64,000 nucleotides of DNA from Dactylorhiza incarnata. Its lineage: Eukaryota; Streptophyta; Magnoliopsida; Asparagales; Orchidaceae. Shown in pieces: positions 54,247-64,000 of the stretch (the first letter of the stretch is position 1; every line of letters begins with the position of its first letter). The DNA lies in assembly GCA_033032865.1 (NCBI GenBank), contig JAWHQI010000040.1, positions 9,903,001 to 9,967,000 of the forward strand. Direction: 5' to 3'. The translations under genes and the position numbers were made by a program. The notes beneath the pieces are model-generated. The model saw only the letters and a program-made list of their open reading frames with translations, ran no database searches and was not told where the DNA came from.

Positions 54247-55102
54247 GAAGTTGAAAGACTTTATTTAAGGGTAGCTAATCACCTAGAGGTGGGGGGGGGG
54301 TGAATATGTTATTTTGAAATCTATTAGCAATTCCTGATTAAATCCTAAATGAATATGAATGAAGATCAGAGCTTTCAAGAAAACAAACACTCAAACACAC
54401 AGAATTTTATAGTGGTTCCCCTATCTTGGGTAATCGACTTTCCCCCTTCTCCCCTCTAGCAGTGTGCTAGATAGGGTTAATATCTCCTCCAGATCTCAGA
54501 CCACTAAAAAGGTCTTACGGCTCAGATCTCAACAGATCTTATAGTCTCAGATCTCAACAGATCCTACACTCTCAGATCTCAACAGATCTTACAAACTCAG
54601 ATCTCAACGGATCCTACCTCAGCCCTTATAACAATAGGCTTACACTCAGATTCACCCCTGAATCTTACAACTCAGATCACACCTGATCCTACACCTCAGA
54701 TCCTTGAAAGATCCTACACTCAGATCTGACAACTCAGATCCTACAAGATTTGAAAGAAGTAGAATTAACACTTAGACTCAGATCTTCAGTATATTGAGTC
54801 TTCTTGATCTATCTGAAAGATCAGATAGAAAACTTCAGCAGAACAGCAACAACGAAATGGTCTTCTTGAATTGCACAGGATGTGATGACTGTTCTTCTTT
54901 AGGAAGATAGATTCTTCCTCCTTGACCTTCTCTCTTCAGACAATAATTTCAGCACCAGATTGCTGAAGGAATTTCTTGTAGTACGATTCTGAAAGAGGAG
55001 ATGGTTTCTTCAGATTCTTCCTCAGATTTTGTTCTTGAATGATGGAGAAAATAATGGCTTTCAATAGGAATGTTCAACTTCTAAATCATAGGTCATGCCT
55101 TC

Positions 55103-55110
55103 TATTTATA
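55103..55110 (-). promoter_or_regulatory. CopE LTR TATA box
   Basis: TATAAATA on the minus strand between the U3 hairpins and the R/U5. Confidence 0.72.
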
Positions 55111-55328
55111 ACCCGCCATCCGCAACATCTGAGACGTTCCTCCACGTCAGCATGACGTTAGACCTTCAACGGTCTTTAGTGGCTTCAGAATAGACGAGGA
55201 GTTTAGACATGGTGATCATCTCGACATGTCTCAGCTTGCTCTAGTTGTATTCTTACACATTTCTGAACTCAGATCTTTTCAGGAAAAAGTCATTGAGCAC
55301 TGTGGATCTCTGTCGACGCTTTTTTTGT

Positions 55329-55668
55329 AAGGTGTTGAGCGATGTGTAGATGCTCGACACTTTCTACTTAGACTGAATCTCTGAGCACCTCCTTCTTAGG
55401 CGTCGGGCAATCTTTAGTCGTTCAACACTTTTTATCTGTAAGAGTCAAGCAATGTATAGGGGTTCGACGCTTCTTAACTCTGCCTTCACATCTAGACTCT
55501 TTTTGTTGTCGTTGAGCTAACTGAAGTTTAGTCGACACTTCTTATTCCACGGCGTCGAGCGATATTCCTTGGCTCGATGCTTCTTGACTTGATCTCAGAT
55601 CTTCAGCAGACATAAGTCGACGCTTCTGGTTCACAGGCGTCGGGTGATGTGTAGTGTCTCGACGCTTG
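55329..55668. repeat. Six inverted-repeat units in CopE U3
   Basis: Each unit is GCGTCGAGCGAT-like, about 8-12 bases, then GGCTCGACGCTTCTT-like, forming GTCGAGC / GCTCGAC arms. Units near 55329, 55397, 55439, 55505, 55549 and 55635; arms vary but keep the dyad in most. Confidence 0.75.
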
Positions 55669-55817
55669 TGAACTTAGATGAATTTCTTGAGCACCTAGCT
55701 TGACCTGATCTCCTACACAGTGATTCTATAAAGTATATCAAATACATTCTGAGATATATCTTTGACTTAGGAATGGACTTCTCCAAATCTAGGACATTGT
55801 GGTAAATGGTCCTAACA

Positions 55818-56157
55818 ATCTCCCCCTATTTGAAGAAGTCATAACCTTAGTCAATGATATACCCCTTTCTACAAAGATAACCAATATTTTTACATAGGCA
55901 ATCATAATATGATGAGTACAATACTTTACAAAAGCAGATTACCATAACATTCTAACAAAAGAAATTATCTCAGACATGATTTACATCACAAGCAGTTCAG
56001 AATAAATCATGTAAATATAAGGAAAGAATCACATCACAACCATATATATATGATGATAATAAAAGATAGTTTGCTCTGGGAGCTCATCAAGATTATCCAA
56101 AATTATATCAAATACATTCTCTGAGAACTATTAAGAAAGATTCAAATCCTAATGTTG
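55818..56157 (-). other. CopE polypurine tract and short spacer
   Basis: AAATAGGGGGAGAT on the minus strand (55831-55818) abuts the 3' LTR and is the polypurine tract. The rest is AT-rich with no gene. Confidence 0.8.
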
Positions 56158-57239
56158 TTAAGGTTCCGTGATATCTATTCCTCTTTTGGCTCTCTTGGAT
56201 AGGGCTTCAGCAACTTCTTTCCTTCTCTTGAAGTAGCCAAACGGCTTTGGGAAATATCTGATTGGCTCCTTATCACTTGCCTGAACTTTCCCAGCCAATT
56301 TGTCAGCTTTGAACTTTATCTTCAGCTCCTCCTGATCCCTGTGTTTCAACCACTCAGCTTCAGAATACCATTTCCCCCTCTCTCCTGGATTACCTTTCAC
56401 AGCTTCCCAAGCTGCCAGAATCATTTCCTTTTGGAGGATGATGAGCTTGAAGAGCTGGAAAAGATCTTCTTCTTCCTTTTCTTCTGTACTTTCTTCTGCT
56501 TTGGAGAAGATTCTGCTGGTGGTTGGCTTGGCAGAATCCTTTCCCATCTCTCTAACATTCTGATGTCCATTTTCTTCATATGATTTATTTTGGATCCAAG
56601 TCTTTTGCTTAAGGAATCTGGGATTACTTTTACTAGATATAGTGACAGTATCCTACCCATGTTGGGTGCTTGGACACATTCTATCACTCTGTCAAACACC
56701 ACCATTCCCCAATCAGTTCTAAATGTATGAATAATCCTGGTCAGTAGAACAAACATTTTCCTGGAGATTTTATCATGGGACCCTGTCTTGCATAATAGTC
56801 CCTTTCCAATTACATCTGTCAGCAGCTTTCCCTTTGAATTCATCCCTTTCCTCAGTATACTCCCAGAAATTTCATGTGATGTTTCAATCCCACACCAGAC
56901 TTGGGCTAATCTTATCTGCTCAGAACTCACTTCTTCTTCTTCCTCATTACATTTGAGTCTTGGCAATTCTAGTGCCTTAGCGAGTCTCGTAGGAGAAATC
57001 TTAATCTTCTTACCATTTACAGTAGTTTTAAGCTTCGAGTTGGCGGAGTCTATTACTGCATTGGAGAGTAGTTCTAAAACCTCTCGTTTCCAGATTAGAG
57101 ATGCTTCAGATAGAATGAATTCTAACCCTGATTTGTAAATTAGCTCGATGGTTGTCTTGATTTCCTCTGGTGCAGCTTGGAATCCATTGCGAATGAGCTC
57201 TTCTCCTTCGTAAAGGTAATCACTGCTCTTGGGAGGCAT
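56158..57239 (-). pseudogene. CopE extra ORF downstream of pol
   Basis: On the same strand as gag-pol. ATG at 57239 (MPPKSSDYLYEGEELI) about 105 bases after a TATA box. Residues about 50-200 hold VLELLSNAVIDSANS, KKIKISPTRLAKALELP and ISRKMFVLLTRIIHTF, a layout that recalls the CopA antisense protein (distant, not proven). A basic KQKKVQKKRKKK stretch and poly-Ser follow; the frame then stops at 56421, while an overlapping frame from about 56547 continues with Glu/Lys-rich text to 56158. One frameshift is implied. Not an envelope: no signal peptide or membrane helix. Function unknown. Confidence 0.65.
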
Positions 57240-57341
57240 TGTAGTTGTTGATTTTTGATTGAAAGTGTTGATGGAGAAATTCTCTAGGGCAGATAATTTT
57301 GAACTGGGAATTCTAGGGCATAAGTACTGACGAAGTGTCTT

Positions 57342-57353
57342 CCCTATTTATAG
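57342..57353 (-). promoter_or_regulatory. Internal TATA box of the CopE extra ORF
   Basis: CTATAAATAGGG on the minus strand, about 105 bases before the ATG and about 120 bases downstream of the 20-bp array. Confidence 0.65.
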
Positions 57354-57470
57354 AATTTCTAATTCAAGAAGATGAATAGCCGCGCGCCAGACTTGTTTAA
57401 CCAAATTGATCAAATGGTTCAGATTTACCCTGTTGAGATGACCTTGCTCATTTTACACACGCATTGAGAT

Positions 57471-57590
57471 TGCTTGACGTAAGTTATCCTCGCTCGACGC
57501 CATTTATCTTCGCTCGACGCCAGGTGTCTTCTCTCGACGCCTGGTATCTTTGCTCGACGCCATGTATCTTCGCTCGACGCCACGTATACT
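57471..57590. repeat. 20-bp array ahead of the CopE extra-ORF TATA
   Basis: Six units at exactly 20-bp steps (57471, 57491, 57511, 57531, 57551, 57571), consensus CGCTCGACGCCATNTATCTT. The GCTCGACGC core also occurs in the CopE U3 hairpins. Twenty bases is close to two helical turns, so all cores face the same side. Confidence 0.9.
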
Positions 57591-57702
57591 CCACTTTTCT
57601 TTTAGGACTTAATTATTATTTTCATTTATTTATATCATTTTCTGTATTTATTTGAGAATTGTCATTTATTCTAGCTTTATTTTATTTAGTTTCAAGACAG
57701 CT

Positions 57703-60700
57703 TCATTCCATTTTTAGCATTCCTAATTCAATTTTGAAGTTATTGAATTTTGTTTCATCCAGGGGTTTAGTGAATATATCAGCTACTTGTTTGTCTGTGG
57801 GGATATATTCAATTGTGATGTCTCCATTTTCTACATGTTCTCTTATGAAGTGATATCTAATTTCTATGTGCTTTGTTCTGCTATGTGATACAGGGTTATT
57901 AGTTATAGCAATAGAACTAGTTGAATCACAATATAAAGGAGATTTACTTAGCTGGATTTTATAGTCCTGGAGTTGGTGTTGAATCCATAGTAGCTGAGCA
58001 CAGCAGTTTCCAGCTGAGATGTACTCAGACTCTGCTGTAGAAATAACTACACTGGCCTGCTTCCTGCTAATCCAAGATATTAGTCTTTTGCCAAGAAATT
58101 CACAGGTGCCTGATGTGCTTTTTCTGTCCTCCTTGCATCATACAAAGTCAGCATCTGAAAAACCAGTCAGTTCAAAGTCATTGCTTCTAGGATACCAAAG
58201 GCCAAGATGAAGAGTACCCTTCAGATATCTCAGGATTCTTTTGACAGCAGTGTAATGAGATTCTTTAGGATATACTTGGTACCTAGCACATATACAGGTT
58301 GATAACACAATATCTGGCCTGCTAGCAGTTAGGTAGAGCAATGAGCCAATGATGCCTCTATACAAGGTTTCATCAATAAGATTCCCTTTGTCATCCTTGT
58401 CCAGTGACATATTGGCTGCCATTGGGGTTTTCATGACAGTGGAACTTTCCATTCCAAACTTCTTGATGATCTCTTTGGTGTACTCGGTCTGAGAAATGAA
58501 GATTCCTTCCTCAGACTGTTTCACTTGGAGTCCCAAGAAGTATTTGAGCTCACCCATGCTGCTCATTTCAAATTTCCCTTGCGTAAGTCTTGCAAACCTT
58601 TTGCAAAGGTTATTATCAGTTGAGCCAAAAATTATATCATCTACATATATTTGTACTAGTAGAATATGACCTTTAACTACCCTGAGAAATAATGTCTTGT
58701 CTATCGTTCCCCTTGAGAATTTGTTCTCAATGAGAAATCTAGATAATGTCTCATACTAGGCCCTAGGTGCCTGTTTTAGACCATACAAAGCTTTCAATAA
58801 AAGATAGACATAGTTTGGATGAGTAGAGTCAATAAAACTTGGGGGTTGTTCTACATATACTTCCTCCAATATTGTTCCATTAAGGAATGCTGACTTCACA
58901 TCCATTTGATAAACTATGAATCCAATATGTGCTGCAAATGCCAGGAATAGCCTGATTGCCTCCAATCTTGCCACATGAGCAAACACTTGATCAAAATCTA
59001 TGCCTTCCTCCTATCTATATCCTTGGGCAACCAACCTTGCTTTGTTCTTAATAATCACACAATTTTCATCCAGCTTATTCCTAAATACCCATTTGGTCCC
59101 TATGACTTTGTGTTTCTTTGGTCTTGGAACCAATATCCAGACCTTGCATCTTTCAAGTTGATTTAGCTCTTCTTGCATAGCCAATATCCATGAAGGGTCC
59201 TTATTGGCTTCATCAAACTTCTTAGGTTCTATTTTGGATAGGAAGCTGTGATGCAATGCCTCATGTATTGAGTTCCCTCTTCTGGTTTGCACACCTTCAT
59301 TTGGATTTCCTATAATCTGTTCTTTGGGGTGATCCTTCAGGTGCTTGGTTGCATTCCTCCATCTCTCATTCTCCCTTTGTGATTCTGGTGCATCTATTTG
59401 AGTTGGCTGTTCTAGAGGTTCTGGATGTTGTGGTTCTTCAATAGCAATTGGTTCTTCATGTTTGTCTTCTTCTTGAGACTCATCCTCTCTAGTCACAATC
59501 ACAGTCTCATTAGTTTCTTCATTGTCTTCAATGTGTTGTTCATTGATATTCATCTCCTTCAATTTCTGTGTTGAACCTGCATTACTAGAGAGACTTCCCA
59601 GATCCTTATAAATAAGGCTGGTTTCATCAAATACAACATGTATAGATTCTTCTATCTTATTTGAACTTTTGTTGAAGATCCTATAGGCTATACTTTGAGA
59701 GCTATAGCCAACAAAGATTCCCTCATGGGCTTTTTCAGCAAATTTAGTGAGATGGTGCATTCCATTATTTAATACAAAGCACTTACTTCCAAATATTTTG
59801 AAGTAGGCTAAAGTGGGTTTTCTACCCTTCATCAACTCATAAGGGGTCTTATTCAGCCTTTTGTTGATAAGTGCCCTATTCTGCACATGGCATGCTGTGT
59901 TTACAGCTTGATCCCATAAATACTCAGGAAGAGAGGAGTCACTCAGCATACTTCTACTGGCTTCAATGAGAGTTCTCTTTCTTCTCTCAGCAACCCCATT
60001 TTGTTGGGGAGTTCTGGGAGATGAAAACTCTTGTGAGATGCCTAAATTTTCACAAAATTTGGTCATTGCACCTGACTGAAATTCAGTTCCATGGTCACTT
60101 CTAATTTTGACTTCTGTATTTCCTATTTCATTTTCTATTTTCCTAACAAATCTAGTGAATACTTCTAGAGTATCTGACTTATGTCTTAGGAAGAATACCC
60201 ATGTGAATCTAGAATAATCATCAACAATTACAAGGGTGTAAATCTTTCCTCCTAGGCTGTGAATTGCCATTGGTCCAAATAGGTCCATGTGAAGTAGGTA
60301 TAGCCATCTAATGCAATCCTTCTCACCAATTGGTTTGAAGGATGACTTGGTTCGCTTACCCATTTGACAAGCATGGCAGGTACCCTCCTGCACACACTTC
60401 CACTTAGGCCCAGCTCTCACTAGATCACCTGAAATGAGCTTATTTATAGTCTTATAGTTTATGTGGGCTAACCTTTTGTGCCATTGCACACTACTAGAGA
60501 CTTTGTTTTCAGCTACTAAGCATATGGGATTTACTTGTTCAGAACATATAAAATTTAAGCAGTAAATGTTGCCACTCCTAGTGCCTGAGAGAATTATCTC
60601 ATTCTCTTTCTTAATCAGGCACTCATCCTTGTGAAATGAAATGTCATACCCAAGATCACATAATTGATTTATGCTGATGAGATTGTGTTGCAATCCATCA

Positions 60701-60945
60701 ACATGAGCAACTTTGGTGATGGTGACAATTCCATTTGTGATTTTACCATAACCTTTAGTTTTACCTTTGTAAAACCCTCCAAAGATAACCTTTGGTCCAT
60801 TCTTCACAGAAGTGTAGTCATACAGTAGACTTCTTGTTCCTGTCATGTGCATCGAGCACCCACTGTCCAAGTACCAGATAGGAAATTGATTGGTCTTTGG
60901 ACATACCTGCAAGAAGAAATTACCTTTTCTTAGGAACCCACACAA
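57703..60945 (-). pseudogene. pol: CopE pol
   Basis: Minus strand. Protease ([13 protein letters not shown]), integrase zinc region (WHKRLAHINYKT...CHACQMGK), core ([24 protein letters not shown]), long hinge, RT (WVFRNKLDENC; stop near 59012; [21 protein letters not shown] then TAG near 58756; catalytic IYVDDIIFG near 58630; GELKYFLGLQV), RNase H (GFSDADF, stop near 58138, KEDRKSTSG, ...[12 protein letters not shown]) ending at 57703. All domains are there but three stops break it. Confidence 0.88.
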
Positions 60946-63277
60946 TGTTGGGTCCTAGAACCTTGTTAGCATGAGCTGGTATATTTATTTGTTGTATAAT
61001 CCTTTGTGATTTTTGTGTTGCCATTGGTCTGAGTACTGGTCTTCCAGAATTGATTCTAGGTACAGTTGGATTGAACCAGCAATCAAGAGCAAAATGGCCA
61101 ACCTTTCCACAGCACCAACATTCATATTTGTTATATCTCCATTGAGGTCTTCTTACCTCTTTGGGTTGACTCACATTTTGTTTAGTTGCCTTATTCAATG
61201 GAGTTTTGTAAAGTGTTTCAATGAAATTTGTTGATTTAGATTTCTTGACAGTAGTAGTTTTCACTACTTGTCTCAGTTCCTCTCCTTTGAATTTGGTGTT
61301 TGCTCCAAATACAGAGGAGTCATGATGAGTTAATCCTTTTTCTTTGTATAGAGATTTGACATCCTAATGCTTGGTTAAGTTGAGTTTTTCTAGTGGAACA
61401 CTCACCCTTCCAAAGCTTATGCACATCTTCTAGATCATGCTCATTTGTGATAAGCATGGCTTTGTTGAATTTTATAGGTTGCATGGGTGCCTTGTCATTA
61501 TTTTTAGATTTATTTTCTGCCTTCCCATTGTATCCTATGCCACATCTGTATTGTGCAGAAAATGTGTCTATTATGGGAAGGATAGTTTGTGGTTTTGAGA
61601 ATTTTGCCACAAGCTTCCTTTCAGCTAGGAGTTTTGCCTCAAGTTCTTTTATTAATTTCTCCTTAGTGCATATTGTCTGAATGTGAATGATAGACATAAC
61701 TTTCAGTTTGCTAAGCTCCTTGCTTACCTGATTTAGCCTCTCAGTTGTCTCAGAGCATTGGGAGTTAGTCTCTTTTAGTTCGGCAATTTTATTATGTAAT
61801 TTTTTGTTAATCTTTTTACTCTTTATGAGAGCTTTAAGAATTAACTCATATTTATCAAACATTTCATCTAGTGAAATAGGTTTATTTTCAGATTCAGAAA
61901 CAGATAAAGGAGTTTTATCAAGTACCTTCACATTAGAGATTGTCTCCTAATCCTCTTCATCACTGAGGGCAATGAGTCCTATATTTTCTTCTTCATCCTC
62001 TTCACTATCAGACCTTGATAGTGGGGCTCTTATCATAGATCAGTGGTTCAGAATGTCTTCACTTTCATGGACAGCCACCAGTGCTATGAGTGCCTCTTCA
62101 CTGTCTGAATCAGATGATTGAGACTCACTGTCACTCAGAGTGACTTTGCCTTTCTTAGCAATTAGGCTCCACTCATGTTTCTTGTCAGACCTGTGCCTCC
62201 TTTCTTCAGACTTCTTGTTGTTCTTTCTTTTTGATGGACAGTCAGCAATCATGTGTCCAGATTTCCTGCACCCAAAGCGCACAATTTCTTCTGAGTTAGA
62301 TTTATTATGTTTAGAGTTATACATGTCCTTCTTAGAATCTGGTCTGGATCCTTCTGAGTAATTGGAGTGCTTCTTGGATCTGGATGACTGAGAGGGCCTA
62401 GTTTTCCAGTGTTGTTTTCTTCTGAGCATCCTTTTCAGCTGTTTGGTGAAGAGTGCCAGTTCACCATCTGATATTTTAGAGTCAGAGTTGCTTGTCACTG
62501 ATCCTTCAGATTTAGATGGTATCCTGGGAGGTGATGCCATCCTCTCCTTGCTTCTTTTGGAACTTTCTGCCTTCAGAGCAATGGGATTTTCCTTGCTGTG
62601 TCCTTCTTCAGCTTTTCTGGTATTCTGGTGCAGTTCATGGGACAGAAGTTTTCCATATAGATTCTGTGGCTAAATGTTTCCCAGATTTCCCATTTCCCTG
62701 ATAGCACAGATCTTGATATCCCATTCTTTGTTTAGGGATCTTAAGAATTTATCATTCAGCTCATAATCTGTAAATGTTCTTCCATAGGTTTTCAGACCAT
62801 TTACAATTTTAAGGAATTTCTCATAGCAGATTGCTATTGCATCTTTCTTGTCTTGTCTGAAAGCCTCATATTGCTGATTCAGAAGAGACTTCCTGTCATC
62901 TCTGCTTCTTCAGTGCCTTCAATATAGACAATGAGAGAATCGCACATTTCTTTGGCAGTTTTGCAGTGTACTAAATTCTGGAAGGTTGAATCCTCAATAG
63001 CACTCACAATGATGTTCTGAGCTCTCTTATCCATGGTGGCCAGAATCACTTCATCTTTAGTCATTTCAGAGTATGTTTTGGGAGTCTTGATACTTCCATC
63101 TGTGAATGAGACCTTCATTGGAACAAAAGGTCCTTCTAGTACTATGATGTATATCCTAGGGTCAGAGGCTTCCATGAATAATCTGACCCTTTCCTTCCAA
63201 ATCCCAAAGTTTTCTTTTCTACAGATTGGTAACTTCATTGATGTGAATTCCTTGTTCCCTTCACTATTAGCCATCAC
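60920..63277 (-). pseudogene. gag: CopE gag
   Basis: ATG near 63274 (MANSEGNKEF). UBN2-type region (FGIWKERVRLFMEASDPRIY, HCKTAKEMCDSLIVYIEGTE), frameshift near 62890. First knuckle FGCRKSGHMIADC (about 62240-62280) has Arg in place of the first Cys. Then an acidic SDSESQSSDSDSEE segment and stop at 62040, a coiled-coil part (61320-61931), and a second knuckle CWCCGKVGHFALDC (about 61070-61115). Ends NIVWVPKKR and TAA near 60920, overlapping pol. Several breaks. Confidence 0.82.
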
Positions 63278-63342
63278 AACTTAACAAATCTACCCTTAGG
63301 AGGTCTTGTTCAGGCTGTTAAACCTTTTCTTGAACAAAAACC

Positions 63343-63354
63343 CTCTGATACCAC
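63343..63354 (-). promoter_or_regulatory. CopE primer-binding site (initiator Met tRNA)
   Basis: TGGTATCAGAGG on the minus strand just inside the 5' LTR. Confidence 0.93.
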
Positions 63355-63355
63355 T

Positions 63356-64000
63356 TGAAAGACTTTATTTAAGGGTAGCTAATCACCTAGAGGGGGGTGA
63401 ATAGGTTATTTTGAAATCTATTAGCAATTCCTGATTAAATCCTAAATGAATATGAATGAAGATCATAGCTTTCAAAAAACAAACACACAAACACAAACAC
63501 ACAGAATTTTATAGTGGTTCCCCTATCTTGGGTAATCCACTTTCCCCCTTCTCCCCTCTAGCACTGTGCTAGATAGGGTTTATATCTCCTCCAGATCTCA
63601 GACCACTAAAAAGGTCTTACGGCTCAGATCTCAACAGATCTTGCAGTCTCAGATCTCAACAGATCCTACACTCTCATATCTTAACAGATCTTACAAACTC
63701 AGATCTCAACAGATCCTACCTCATCCCTTATAACAATAGGCTTACACTCATATTCACCCCTGAATCTTACAACTCAGATCACACATGATCCTACACCTCA
63801 GATCCTTGAAAGATCCTACACTCAGATCTGACAAATCAGATCCTACAACATTTGAAAGAAGTAGAAATAACACTTAAACTCAGATCTTCAGAATATTGAG
63901 TCTTCTTGATCTATCTGAAAGATCAGATAGAAAACTTCAGCAAAACAGCAACAACGAAATGGTCTTCTTGAATTGCACAGGCTGTGATGACTGCTCTTCT
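63356..64000 (-). repeat. CopE 5' LTR, truncated by window edge
   Basis: Matches 54252-54900 closely (TGAAAGACTTTATTTAAGGG on +). Only the R/U5 end is in view; U3 lies beyond the edge. Confidence 0.92.

Larger units (their letters stand above)
31363..54251 (+). mobile_element. TatD: decayed Tat-lineage Gypsy element
   Basis: The host of the whole stack. Its own sequence is 31363-36634 and 51389-54251; both LTRs are outside the window. Gene order gag, protease, RT, RNase H, second RNase H, integrase is Gypsy, and the second (archaeal-type) RNase H marks the Tat lineage. Downstream lie a tandem array and an antisense-gene remnant, as in Gy2. It is interrupted on the left by LARD-A, in integrase by CopC, and in the antisense remnant by CopE. 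Confidence 0.85.
54252..55817 (-). repeat. CopE 3' LTR (1566 bp)
   Basis: On the minus strand starts TGTTAGGACCATT and ends AAGTCTTTCA. U3 (55817 to about 55110) has six inverted-repeat units; TATA at 55103-55110. R/U5 is rich in CAGATCTCAACAGATC repeats (54500-54760). The 5' copy at 63356-64000 shows the same R/U5. Confidence 0.92.
54252..64000 (-). mobile_element. CopE: Copia element with sense extra ORF
   Basis: Minus-strand element. 3' LTR 54252-55817; 5' LTR starts at 63356 and runs off the window. Primer site at 63343-63354, gag, pol, a 20-bp array, then an extra ORF on the same strand with its own TATA, polypurine tract, 3' LTR. Gag-pol is close to CopC. Left flank GAAGT is the candidate target duplicate; the other copy is outside. 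Confidence 0.92.

Noticed and set aside
56158..57239. Envelope gene in CopE
   Set aside because: The product is charged with basic and poly-Ser stretches and no membrane segment.
57471..57590. CRISPR-like or satellite array of 20-bp units
   Set aside because: Contiguous tandem units without spacers inside a retrotransposon; better read as a promoter-proximal motif array.
1..64000. Endogenous pararetrovirus or DNA transposon sequence
   Set aside because: No movement or coat protein, no transposase, no terminal inverted repeats; every RT and integrase belongs to Copia or Gypsy elements with LTRs.

Overview
This is plant nuclear DNA from a retrotransposon-dense region, probably heterochromatic or intergenic. 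The evidence is LTRs of 0.9-1.8 kb, primer-binding sites for initiator-Met tRNA (TGGTATCAGAG) and for an Athila/Tat-type primer (TGGCGCCGTTGCCGGGGA), SIRE/Maximus-like Copia polyproteins, and Tat-lineage Gypsy polyproteins with a second RNase H. I see no host gene, tRNA, rRNA or bacterial feature. The species cannot be named from this; a flowering plant is the safe statement. Element names below (Gy1, LARD-A, Gy2, CopA, TatD, CopC, LARD-B, CopE) are labels of mine.

Layout. The window is one nested stack up to four layers deep. The oldest visible layer is TatD, a decayed Tat-type Gypsy element on + whose internal sequence appears at 31363-36634 and 51389-54251. Three elements sit in it. (1) LARD-A, a gag-only Athila-like element, ends at 31362 and starts left of the window; it is itself interrupted by Gy1 (minus strand, 1-5144) and Gy2 (+, 7662-29230, duplicated site AAGTT). 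Gy2 is interrupted by the Copia element CopA (9935-21066, duplicated site CTAGG). (2) CopC (36635-51383, duplicated site ACTAC) lies in TatD integrase and carries LARD-B (38538-44652, duplicated site TTAGG) in its gag. (3) CopE, minus strand, runs from 54252 past the right edge.

Condition. CopA is intact: gag and pol are open, separated only by one in-frame TAG, and its LTRs differ by about 12 substitutions by my count over roughly 1.27 kb. Gy2 has lost all of RT, RNase H and nearly all of integrase. CopC has lost the RT core. CopE and TatD carry stops and frameshifts. Gy1 carries a huge 96-bp array in its gag region.

Most interesting. Three unrelated families carry accessory, non-gag-pol genes in the 3' half, each with its own TATA box: an antisense gene with a 5'-UTR intron in CopA, two multi-exon antisense genes in Gy2, and a sense-strand extra ORF in CopE. 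In CopA the antisense promoter carries the same bipartite palindrome, in the same order and spacing to TATA, as the LTR promoter. CopE has a six-copy, exactly 20-bp-phased array of a motif related to its U3 repeats ahead of the accessory TATA. Gy2 shares a GCGAGAA(A)GGCCCGCGAG block between U3 and one antisense promoter. All accessory proteins have lysine/arginine-rich, NLS-like stretches. This fits (inference only) element-encoded nuclear proteins acting on motif arrays in their own non-coding DNA, in the manner of the VANC anti-silencing proteins of VANDAL DNA transposons. Separately, a Gypsy U3 (Gy2) and a Copia U3 (CopC) share a two-part 15+8+15 bp module, pointing to exchange or convergence of U3 enhancers between superfamilies.
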